Origin: an uncultured Spirochaetaceae bacterium
GTDB taxonomy: Bacteria > Spirochaetota > Spirochaetia > Sphaerochaetales > Sphaerochaetaceae
Length of the DNA: 5,338 bases
NCBI GenBank assembly: GCA_947630635.1
Contig: CANRIJ010000105.1
Location: 1-5,338, forward strand
Direction of reading: 5' to 3'
Part shown: piece by piece, positions 1-5,338 of the stretch
Layout of the letters: every line of letters starts with the position of its first letter
Position numbering within the stretch: position 1 is the first letter of the stretch
The notes under the pieces: model-generated
Seen by the model: only the letters and a program-made list of their open reading frames with translations
Told to the model about the DNA's origin: nothing
The model's database searches: none
Program-made: the position numbers and the translations under genes

Positions 1-8
1 GGAAACGC

Positions 9-39
9 GAAGCGGGCCCGCCGCCTTCCCTCTTTTTTT
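9..39 (+). terminator. Possible intrinsic terminator of an upstream gene (first of two)
   Basis: Bases 9-15 (GAAGCGG) can pair with 21-28 (CCGCCTTC) as a 7-bp stem with one bulged C (24) and a 5-nt GCCCG loop. A T-rich tract with seven consecutive T (33-39) follows shortly after. This is the shape of a rho-independent terminator on the plus strand. The first 30 bases are much richer in G+C than the rest of the window, so this could instead be the 3' end of a structured RNA or of a gene starting outside the window. It is weaker than the next terminator because the stem is bulged and CCTC separates stem and T-run. Confidence 0.45.
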
Positions 40-44
40 CAGAT

Positions 45-69
45 CCCCCCTTCTAAGGGGGTTTTTTTT
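45..69 (+). terminator. Intrinsic (rho-independent) terminator
   Basis: A perfect 5-bp G:C stem (CCCCC 46-50 with GGGGG 57-61) encloses the 6-nt loop TTCTAA. Eight T (62-69) follow immediately. This is a textbook plus-strand terminator. It ends transcription from a unit left of the window and insulates the operon that starts around 129. No A-run precedes the stem, so it should act in one direction only. Confidence 0.85.
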
Positions 70-87
70 ATTGCTCTTTGTCCGCTT

Positions 88-117
88 TTGCCTTTTTCAA
101 TGAAAAGGGCTTATGCT
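88..117 (+). promoter_or_regulatory. Putative sigma70-type promoter for the three-gene operon
   Basis: TTGCCT (88-93) resembles a -35 box and TATGCT (112-117) a -10 box, with an 18-nt spacer. They sit directly downstream of the terminator and upstream of the first gene. The expected transcription start, about 6-8 nt after the -10, falls near 123-125. That leaves only a few bases before the ATG at 129, or about 13-15 nt before the ATG at 138. No LexA-type box of the E. coli (CTGT-N8-ACAG) or B. subtilis (GAAC-N4-GTTC) form is visible in 1-140, although recN is often SOS-controlled elsewhere. This is inferred from consensus match only. Confidence 0.45.
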
Positions 118-128
118 AAACTCAGTCT

Positions 129-1172
129 ATGGCCTCTATGAGATTCAATAAGCCTTCAATTTACAGAAAGGACATGGATAGTGTCCTTCAGACAATGGTT
201 GAGGAGGAGATAGGTCCCGGTGAGAGGAAGAAAGAGTATGAAAAATGCTATAGAGAGCTGATTAAAAGAGACTACGCATTTTCCTTTAGAACCTACTATG
301 ACACTCTCTATTACGCTTTGAAATCTCTTAATCTAGAAGATGGATCTGAGGTTGGCATCTCTGTTCTTTCTCCAAGAATCTACTTGGATGCCATAAAAAG
401 AGCCTCTTTGAAGGCTGTTATTCTCGATATTGATGATAAGATGCTGCTTTCAGTAAAAGATGCATCTAAGAATCTAAGAGATCTTAAGGCGCTCTTGTAT
501 TTTGAGCCCTGCTCTCAGATTCCAAGGACTCATGATGAGATCAAGAGCCTTGGACTGAAGATAATTGAGGATATAAGCGAGTCTGCCGGGTCATATTGGG
601 AAGAAGGAGACACTCCTAGAGTCTCTGCAGGGGATCTTGGAGATATTGTCATCTCCAGAAGCGAGGAGGACTCTATTATCTCCACTGGTGGAGGCGGTAT
701 CTTTTTAACAAGCGATGAGATCATAGTCGATAGATTTAGCTCAAGTATATTTGATCTTAAAAAATTCATTGGGCTAAGCGATTTAAATGCCTCTCTTGGA
801 ATAGTCCAGATAGGAAAGCTTGATATGATTCAAAAGCGCAGAGAGGTGATTTTCAGGCGATATCTCTCCTCTGTATTGAAGTCAAATGCAAAGGTATTTG
901 GTTCTTCCTCAATAGACTTTCATCCAAGTGCCTCTCTCTTTCAGGTAATAGTGGAATCAAAGCCTGAGGAGATAATCGAATTTGCAAAGAAGTACCAAGT
1001 AGTCTCTAAAAGGTCATACACCTCTTCAGTAGGAGAGCGCTATAAAGAGGACTATGAGCGCTTTCCTCAGGCAATGGCTGCTCTCAATAGATCGCTTTCA
1101 TTTCCCATCTACCCATTTTTGAAGGAGGGAGAGCTGGATGCACTTGATAAAGTGCTCTCTCATTTGCACTGA
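129..1172 (+). CDS. DegT/DnrJ/EryC1/StrS-family protein, probably lacking the PLP lysine
   Basis: This is a 347-residue protein with the landmarks of the DegT/DnrJ/EryC1/StrS sugar-aminotransferase fold (fold type I, cytosolic). It has an N-terminal KPSIYRKDMDSVL segment (8-20), a VILDID strand (97-102), and IEDISESAG (146-154), whose D148 matches the Asp that contacts the PLP ring nitrogen. A glycine turn GGGG (187-190) is followed by IFLTSD. LSDLNASLGIVQIGKLD (216-232) resembles the family's helix with QL.KL, and the C-terminal LSFPIYPFLKEGEL (323-336) is typical. The active-site lysine normally lies about seven residues before the GG of that turn; here the place is D181/S182, and there is no lysine from 145 to 210. 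Ordinary transamination is therefore unlikely. It may be a relic enzyme, a ColD-like variant or a binding or regulatory protein. The ATG at 129 has no clear Shine-Dalgarno; the ATG at 138 (residue 4) is an equally good start. It overlaps nadK by 1 nt. Fold is fairly sure; function is unknown. Confidence 0.8.
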   Translation: MASMRFNKPSIYRKDMDSVLQTMVEEEIGPGERKKEYEKCYRELIKRDYAFSFRTYYDTLYYALKSLNLEDGSEVGISVLSPRIYLDAIKRASLKAVILDIDDKMLLSVKDASKNLRDLKALLYFEPCSQIPRTHDEIKSLGLKIIEDISESAGSYWEEGDTPRVSAGDLGDIVISRSEEDSIISTGGGGIFLTSDEIIVDRFSSSIFDLKKFIGLSDLNASLGIVQIGKLDMIQKRREVIFRRYLSSVLKSNAKVFGSSSIDFHPSASLFQVIVESKPEEIIEFAKKYQVVSKRSYTSSVGERYKEDYERFPQAMAALNRSLSFPIYPFLKEGELDALDKVLSHLH

Positions 1173-2020
1173 TGAAGATAGATCGAGTTCTTATTATTGC
1201 AAATTCCACCAAGCCAGAATCTGATGCCATATCTCGCGATATGACAGAGTACTTTGAAAAGCGAAATATCAAGAGCAGAGTAATCTACTCGTCTCTTGAG
1301 GATGATAATATCTCGATCGAGAGAGACACGGACCTGATTGTAACCCTCGGCGGAGATGGAACTGTGCTATACGCGTCTCACTTTGTCGCCGAGGAGGGCA
1401 TTCCAATACTTCCGGTTAATCTTGGCAGCTTTGGCTATATTACAGAGGTTGGAAAAGACGAATGGAGAGAGGCATTTGAGGACTACATAGGTGGGGAGGA
1501 GAACTACTCAAGGCGTCTGATGCTCAAAGTCGATGTCGAGAGGGATGGAAGGCGCGTCTTTTCTTCAACTGCCCTTAATGAGGCAGTCATTGCCTCCTCT
1601 GGGATTGCTAAGATCATAACACTGCGCCTTATAATCGATAAGACATATGCGGGAACTTTCAGAGCTGATGGGCTTATTGTCGCAACTCCGACTGGCTCAA
1701 CTGGATACTCCCTTGCAGCTGGCGGCCCAATACTAGATGCAGAGCTATCAGCGACTCTTATTACTCCGATTTGCCCATTTACTCTCTCAAATAGGCCTTT
1801 AGTCACCTCTGATAAGAAGATTCTCATAGAGGTGCAGCCTAAGCAGAGAACAGAGATAGTCCTGAGTATAGACGGACAGTCCTCATTTCATCTAAAAGAG
1901 GGCGATAGGGTCTTTATAGAGAAATCAAGAACGAGAATGATTCTTATACAGACGAAAAAGAGAAGCTTTACCGAGGTAATACGCGATAAGCTCAATTGGT
2001 CGGGAGAGATGCATGCTTAG
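1172..2020 (+). CDS. nadK: NAD kinase (ATP-NAD kinase, PpnK/NadK)
   Basis: NAD kinase phosphorylates the 2'-hydroxyl of the adenosine ribose of NAD to make NADP, the only biosynthetic route to NADP(H), in the cytosol. The 282-residue length is normal for the family and the protein looks complete. The diagnostic motifs are in order: GGDGT at 60-64 (D62 is the expected catalytic and ATP/NAD-binding aspartate), NLGSFGYITE at 83-92, the NE pair at 136-137, DGLIVATPTGSTGYS at 166-180 running into LAAGGPI, and SIDGQ at 232-236 near the C-terminus. Many homologues have STAYS where this one has STGYS, a mild substitution. The ATG shares its A with the preceding TGA stop (TGATG). No clear Shine-Dalgarno is seen, so translation is probably coupled to the DegT-like gene. 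Its 3' end overlaps recN by 8 nt. Confidence 0.97.
   Translation: MKIDRVLIIANSTKPESDAISRDMTEYFEKRNIKSRVIYSSLEDDNISIERDTDLIVTLGGDGTVLYASHFVAEEGIPILPVNLGSFGYITEVGKDEWREAFEDYIGGEENYSRRLMLKVDVERDGRRVFSSTALNEAVIASSGIAKIITLRLIIDKTYAGTFRADGLIVATPTGSTGYSLAAGGPILDAELSATLITPICPFTLSNRPLVTSDKKILIEVQPKQRTEIVLSIDGQSSFHLKEGDRVFIEKSRTRMILIQTKKRSFTEVIRDKLNWSGEMHA
2002..2008 (+). promoter_or_regulatory. Shine-Dalgarno of recN, inside the end of nadK
   Basis: GGGAGAG lies in the last codons of nadK. Its GGAG core (2003-2006) ends 6 nt before the ATG at 2013. This supports that ATG as the recN start and explains how recN is translated despite overlapping nadK. It is the clearest ribosome-binding site in the operon; the two upstream starts lack one. 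Confidence 0.7.
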
Positions 2021-3650
2021 CTCTCTCAGTATAAGAAACTTCGTTCTCATCGACTCTCAAGATGCAGAGCTCCTACCAGGGCTAGTTGCAATCACAGGTG
2101 AGACAGGCTCTGGAAAATCGATTATCCTCAGTGCTCTCTCTTGTCTTTTGGGCGCTAAGGCCGAAAAAGGGGCAATAAGAAGCGGAGAGAGCTCTGCTGA
2201 GATAACGGGCCTCTTTATCACAAAGAGAGAGGAGGTGCTCTCCTTTTTGAGAGAGCATGAGATCGAAGAGGATGGCGAGATCATTCTCAGAAGAATAATC
2301 AAGGAAAATGGTCGCTCCTCTCTATTTCTAAACGGCGTTCAGCTCGGAAAGAAGGAGCAAGAGGAGCTTTCTCCTCTCCTTTCGGATTTTTCGTCTCAGA
2401 ATTCTCATCTCTCTCTGATGAGAGAGGATTATCAGAGAAGGCTCCTTGATAGGGCATCCTCCACACTTGATATGCTTTCAGACTACCAAAAGGCATATGA
2501 TGAGTATATCCAGCTGAAAGACGAGATTGAGAGTCTCAAGGCAAAGAGCGAGAGGGAGAGAGAAAGCCTGGATTATGCAGAGTTCTGCCTAAATGAGCTT
2601 GATAGCGCCAATTTGACATTGACAGAGGATCAGGAGCTTGAAAGAGAGATAAGGCTCATCTCTGAGAGCGAGTTTCTCAGCGCTGCCGTAAGAAGTGCAG
2701 TAGAGAGCCTTGATGATGCTCTCTCAAAAGCCTCCACTTCCTTTTCTTCGCTCTTGAAGGCAGAGAAGAAGGATGAGTCGCTCTCTATTCTCATAGAGAG
2801 GCTCGAGAGCCTTCAGATTGAGGGCGAGGATATAAAAGAGAGCCTTTCAGAGTATTTGAGGGGTATCAGCTTCAGCGAGTGGGAGCTTGAGGAGAAGAAT
2901 GAGAGGCTGAGCCAACTTCAGAAGATAAAGAGAAAATACGGAGGCTCTATTGAAAAGGCAATCGAGAAGAGAGAGGCTTTCAGAGAGGAAATTGGCCTAT
3001 CGTCCAATATAGAGGAGAGGATAGCCTCTCTTGAGAAGAGGAGAGATGAAAAGAAGAGCGAAGCAGAAACGCTCTCTGAAGAGATATCCAAAAAGAGAAA
3101 GACGGGAGCTGCTTCTCTTTCCAAGAGAATAACAGAGAACCTCAGAATGCTCGGCATGGAGAGCGCTCTCTTTAATATAGAAGTCGAGAAGGGAGAGACG
3201 CTGACAAGAAACGGAAGCGATAAAATCAGGTATTTGATATCTCCAAATAGGGGCGAAAAGACAAATGAGATACAGAATATCGCATCCGGTGGAGAGCTCA
3301 GCAGGATAATGCTCTCCATAAAGGCCGCTCTTGATATAGAAGGAGAGGTTGAGACGCTGATCTTTGATGAGATTGATGCAGGCCTTGGAGGCAAGGCCGC
3401 AAATAATGTGGCCCAGATGCTCAAAAAGCTCTCAGAGAATCATCAGGTTATTGTGATAACTCACCTTGCCCAGATAGCAAGCAAGGCCGATCAGCACTTG
3501 GTTGTATCAAAGAGAGAAGAGAATGGCAGAACTCTCTCCTCTCTCAGATCAGTTGAGGGAAAAGAGCGAGAGATTGAGATTGCGCGGCTCCTATCTGGCG
3601 ATGAAAGCACGCTCTCAATTGAGCATGCAAAGAGCCTACTGGAAGTTTAG
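2013..3650 (+). CDS. recN: DNA repair protein RecN (SMC-like ATPase)
   Basis: RecN is a cytosolic/nucleoid ABC-type ATPase of the SMC superfamily that acts early in recombinational repair of double-strand breaks. The 545 residues match the family's usual length of about 550. Visible parts: an N-terminal half-domain opening with LSIRNFVLIDS (5-15), Walker A GETGSGKS (29-36), a Q-loop region around Q129, and a long charged Glu/Lys/Arg/Leu central region (about 155-370) fitting an antiparallel coiled coil with a short hinge. The C-terminal half-domain carries the ABC signature ASGGELSR (424-431), Walker B LIFDEIDAGLGG (449-460) and the H-loop VITHLAQIAS (481-490, H484). All ATPase motifs are intact. 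The Q-loop segment reads SSQNSHLSLM (127-136) where most RecN proteins have a form like GQHEHQ. The start is fixed by a good Shine-Dalgarno at 2002-2008 and by family alignment. Its stop lies 15 nt inside the opposing gene. Confidence 0.97.
   Translation: MLSSLSIRNFVLIDSQDAELLPGLVAITGETGSGKSIILSALSCLLGAKAEKGAIRSGESSAEITGLFITKREEVLSFLREHEIEEDGEIILRRIIKENGRSSLFLNGVQLGKKEQEELSPLLSDFSSQNSHLSLMREDYQRRLLDRASSTLDMLSDYQKAYDEYIQLKDEIESLKAKSERERESLDYAEFCLNELDSANLTLTEDQELEREIRLISESEFLSAAVRSAVESLDDALSKASTSFSSLLKAEKKDESLSILIERLESLQIEGEDIKESLSEYLRGISFSEWELEEKNERLSQLQKIKRKYGGSIEKAIEKREAFREEIGLSSNIEERIASLEKRRDEKKSEAETLSEEISKKRKTGAASLSKRITENLRMLGMESALFNIEVEKGETLTRNGSDKIRYLISPNRGEKTNEIQNIASGGELSRIMLSIKAALDIEGEVETLIFDEIDAGLGGKAANNVAQMLKKLSENHQVIVITHLAQIASKADQHLVVSKREENGRTLSSLRSVEGKEREIEIARLLSGDESTLSIEHAKSLLEV
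2403..2438 (+). repeat. Two overlapping inverted repeats inside recN
   Basis: TCTCATC (2403-2409) is complementary to GATGAGA (2417-2423) across a 7-nt loop. TCTCTGAT (2412-2419) is complementary to ATCAGAGA (2431-2438) across an 11-nt loop. The stems share bases 2417-2419, and the loop of the first is part of the arm of the second, so an RNA could form only one at a time. They encode the residues just after the RecN Q-loop region. The surroundings are rich in CTCTC/GAGAG, which raises the chance of such pairs by accident, so any function is doubtful. Confidence 0.3.
3636..3650. other. Tail-to-tail coding overlap of recN and the DUF3536 gene
   Basis: The recN stop TAG is at 3648-3650 on the plus strand. 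The stop of the opposing gene is the TAG read on the minus strand at 3638-3636. The last four sense codons and the stop of each gene therefore lie in the same 15 bases. I see no hairpin with a T-run or A-run on either side, so transcripts of the two genes must overlap further or end by another mechanism such as Rho. Confidence 0.9.
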
Positions 3651-5338
3651 AGCCTGGTAGGTTGCCTCCAAGAGCTCAACTGGTGCATCGGATTTGAGCC
3701 TTCCGCTCTTATATTCGTAGATTATATCCTGCAGCGATGATACCTCAGGCTCGATAGAGTGATTTCTCAGGATTCCTATAATTTGAATTGTCTCTTCTGC
3801 GTTGTTCTCTGTAAGACCCTCTTTTTTGACCTTCGTGGCAAGATTCTCAAAGAATGATTGAGCGATTCTCTTTATTGAGTTGAAGTCTTCGCTTCTTCCA
3901 TTCTTGGAAACAAAGTCCAGCATGCTGCCGATTATCTCTCTCCTGTCTTTTGAGCTGATGTAGCTATGAGATATGAACATTGACTTGAGAATCTTCAGAG
4001 CCATTCCCAGGTTTTCCAAAAGCAGTGTGCCCATTGGAATGTATTTGGAGTTTCTGACGAGAGTCGAGAAGTTCTTTATGTTGTTTGAGAGACTTACAAT
4101 CTCATTGAATTCGATCTTTGTCATTGAGCGATCAATCCAATCCATGATCTCATCAAGCATCCTCATTGGTATTTCCGAGTTCTGGATTCTAAAGCGTCGC
4201 ATTGGCCTCATCTCATTGTCGTTTTCGCAGATGTAGAGATTGATTCCATGCTCAATTGATATTGCTGAGAGGATTGTGAAGGAGAAGCTCTCTTGGCTCT
4301 CTCTATCCATAATCTCGATATTTGGGTTCTCTTCGCTCTCTGTGTAGGACATTAGGAGAAATTGCCCATATCTGCTCTTATAGTCGTCCTTTAGCGCGAT
4401 GCTTCGATTCATGAAGAAGTAAAGCGCTGCCTCTACCTCTCCGCTTAGCCACTTCATCTCCTCTTGGGCAATTGTCATTCCATCGCCTTGGTTCTTTACA
4501 TTGCTCTTTGCCTCTCTGAGGTCAGAGAGAAATGGAAGCAAGAGGTCTTCCTTGCAGAAGCTCTGGAACATCGATATAGCGTAGAGCGCATACTTTATAT
4601 CCTGTCTTGGCTCTATACCGGAGATATCTGAGAAGAAGAAGCCGCAGGAAGTGAAAGAGAAGTGCTTGTTCTTCATTCCAGAGATAAGATGCGCAACCTT
4701 TACCCTGTCTTTCTCCTCAAGGCCATAGTCGGCCTGGAGCATATTTAGAAAGGCTCCAAGGGATTTTGATCCCGAGAAGACCTCTCCTGCCATAGACAGA
4801 AGCCTTTGGCTCTCAATTCTTCCGGAGAAGACCTTCTCAATCTCCTCATCGAAGATTCTCTCGAGCTTCTGAGAGAGGTTGTTGAGTCCACTCCTGAGGG
4901 GACCTCTCCATCTCTGGTTCCAGCCATCTTCGCCCCCGGTGTGGCATCCGCAGTCCTTGAACCATCTGGAGACTCCATGTGAGCATGACCAGCTCGTTCC
5001 CAGCCCCATTTCCCCCTCATGCAGCACCGCTCTCTTTGTGGCTGGGTTTCTCTCAAGGTATGAGGCATAGTTATCAAAGATAAAGTCGTCTTTTTCCTCG
5101 ACTTTCTTGATCATTGCAGCAAGAGCCATATCCCCATAGGGCTCATGATGGCCATAGATCTCGCCATCGGTTGCAGTGTGGATAAGAGGGCGCATCTCCC
5201 TCTCTTTCAGGTCTTTGACGTACTTATATAGTCCATCTGCAGAGCGTAGCATGTGGCCAAATGAGATTCCCTCTGCCAAGCCTGGATGATAGAAGAATGC
5301 AGATATCTTTCCGCCCTTTTTACCCTCAAGAATGAATG
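3636..5338 (-). CDS. GH57-like / DUF3536 protein, 5' part cut off by the window edge
   Basis: About 566 codons are visible; the frame is open through base 5338, so the start lies outside the window. The leucine codon TTG at 5277-5279 could be read as a start, but it sits inside a conserved stretch (SAFFYHPG-LAEGISFGH) and is most likely internal. Numbering from the first complete codon, the fragment shows ATDGEIYGHH (55-64), the family's form of a GH57 region in which the Asp resembles the catalytic acid. Then come GTSWSCSHG (113-121), CGCHTGGE (129-136) followed by GWNQRW (138-143), and the DUF3536 hallmark TSCGFFFSDISGIE (229-242). The C-terminal roughly 300 residues are alpha-helical in character and poorly conserved. 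Relatives are about 800 residues, with an N-terminal GH57-like (beta/alpha) barrel, mostly missing here. GH57 enzymes act on alpha-glucans, but I know of no assigned activity for DUF3536 members, so no function is given. No signal peptide can be judged. It converges on recN, overlapping it by 15 nt. Confidence 0.85.
   Translation of the reverse strand, partial: FILEGKKGGKISAFFYHPGLAEGISFGHMLRSADGLYKYVKDLKEREMRPLIHTATDGEIYGHHEPYGDMALAAMIKKVEEKDDFIFDNYASYLERNPATKRAVLHEGEMGLGTSWSCSHGVSRWFKDCGCHTGGEDGWNQRWRGPLRSGLNNLSQKLERIFDEEIEKVFSGRIESQRLLSMAGEVFSGSKSLGAFLNMLQADYGLEEKDRVKVAHLISGMKNKHFSFTSCGFFFSDISGIEPRQDIKYALYAISMFQSFCKEDLLLPFLSDLREAKSNVKNQGDGMTIAQEEMKWLSGEVEAALYFFMNRSIALKDDYKSRYGQFLLMSYTESEENPNIEIMDRESQESFSFTILSAISIEHGINLYICENDNEMRPMRRFRIQNSEIPMRMLDEIMDWIDRSMTKIEFNEIVSLSNNIKNFSTLVRNSKYIPMGTLLLENLGMALKILKSMFISHSYISSKDRREIIGSMLDFVSKNGRSEDFNSIKRIAQSFFENLATKVKKEGLTENNAEETIQIIGILRNHSIEPEVSSLQDIIYEYKSGRLKSDAPVELLEATYQALNFQ

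Noticed and set aside
174..176. Alternative ATG start of the DegT-like gene after AGAAAGGA
   Set aside because: The purine-rich run ends only 1 nt before this ATG, too close to act as a ribosome site. Starting here would remove the family-like KPSIYRK segment.
1228..1243. Hairpin CATATC-TCGC-GATATG near the start of nadK
   Set aside because: It is a 6-bp stem inside codons 19-24, with no T-run and no link to the start codon; it is consistent with chance.
1311..1322. Perfect 12-bp palindrome TCTCGATCGAGA in nadK
   Set aside because: About one such palindrome is expected by chance in a window of this size, and it lies within coding sequence with no second copy noticed.
1504..1827. A 107-residue open frame opposite nadK
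   Set aside because: It is antisense to the conserved NAD kinase core, with no ribosome site or recognisable domain.
2918..3424. A 168-residue open frame on the minus strand
   Set aside because: It is antisense to the RecN coiled coil and C-terminal ATPase domain. Its Ser/Leu/Ile/Phe-rich composition is what antisense of GAG/AGA-rich codons gives.
3651..3720. Search for a bidirectional terminator between recN and the DUF3536 gene
   Set aside because: No stem with a flanking T-run or A-run is visible, and the bases are coding for the minus-strand gene.
4745..5077. A 110-residue open frame on the minus strand
   Set aside because: It lies wholly inside the conserved part of the GH57-like/DUF3536 gene in another frame of the same strand and shows no family-like motif.

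Overview
The window is a compact, AT-leaning bacterial chromosomal segment, nearly all of it coding. My best guess is a spirochaete of the Sphaerochaeta/Treponema type. This rests on the style of the proteins and on an NAD kinase-recN pair facing a GH57-like/DUF3536 gene. It is recognition, not a computed placement, so treat it as low to moderate confidence. Arginine is mostly AGA/AGG, and GAGAG/CTCTC strings run through all four genes.

Bases 1-128 are the only non-coding stretch. They hold one clear intrinsic terminator (45-69), a second, weaker terminator-like hairpin just before it (9-39), and a plausible sigma70-type promoter (88-117). The upstream gene or RNA that ends here lies outside the window.

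Bases 129-3650 carry three plus-strand genes packed as one operon. The first encodes a DegT/DnrJ/EryC1/StrS-fold protein that seems to lack the PLP-binding lysine (129-1172). The second is NAD kinase, nadK (1172-2020, 1-nt overlap with the first). The third is the DNA double-strand-break repair SMC-like ATPase recN (2013-3650, 8-nt overlap with nadK). nadK next to recN is a familiar pairing in several bacterial phyla. The DegT-like gene in first position is the unusual member. NAD kinase supplies NADP(H) and RecN acts in recombinational repair. The sequence gives no direct biochemical link between the three beyond co-transcription.

Bases 3636-5338 carry a minus-strand gene for a protein with the C-terminal part of a GH57-like region followed by DUF3536. 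It converges on recN, and the two coding regions overlap tail to tail by 15 nt. No terminator is visible between them. The gene runs off the right edge: its frame stays open through base 5338, so its true start and most of its catalytic domain are not in the window.

I found no mobile element, CRISPR array, tRNA or rRNA, and no convincing new multi-gene system. The best leads are the lysine-less DegT-like protein heading the nadK-recN operon, the altered Q-loop region of RecN, and the uncharacterised cysteine/histidine-rich DUF3536 protein.
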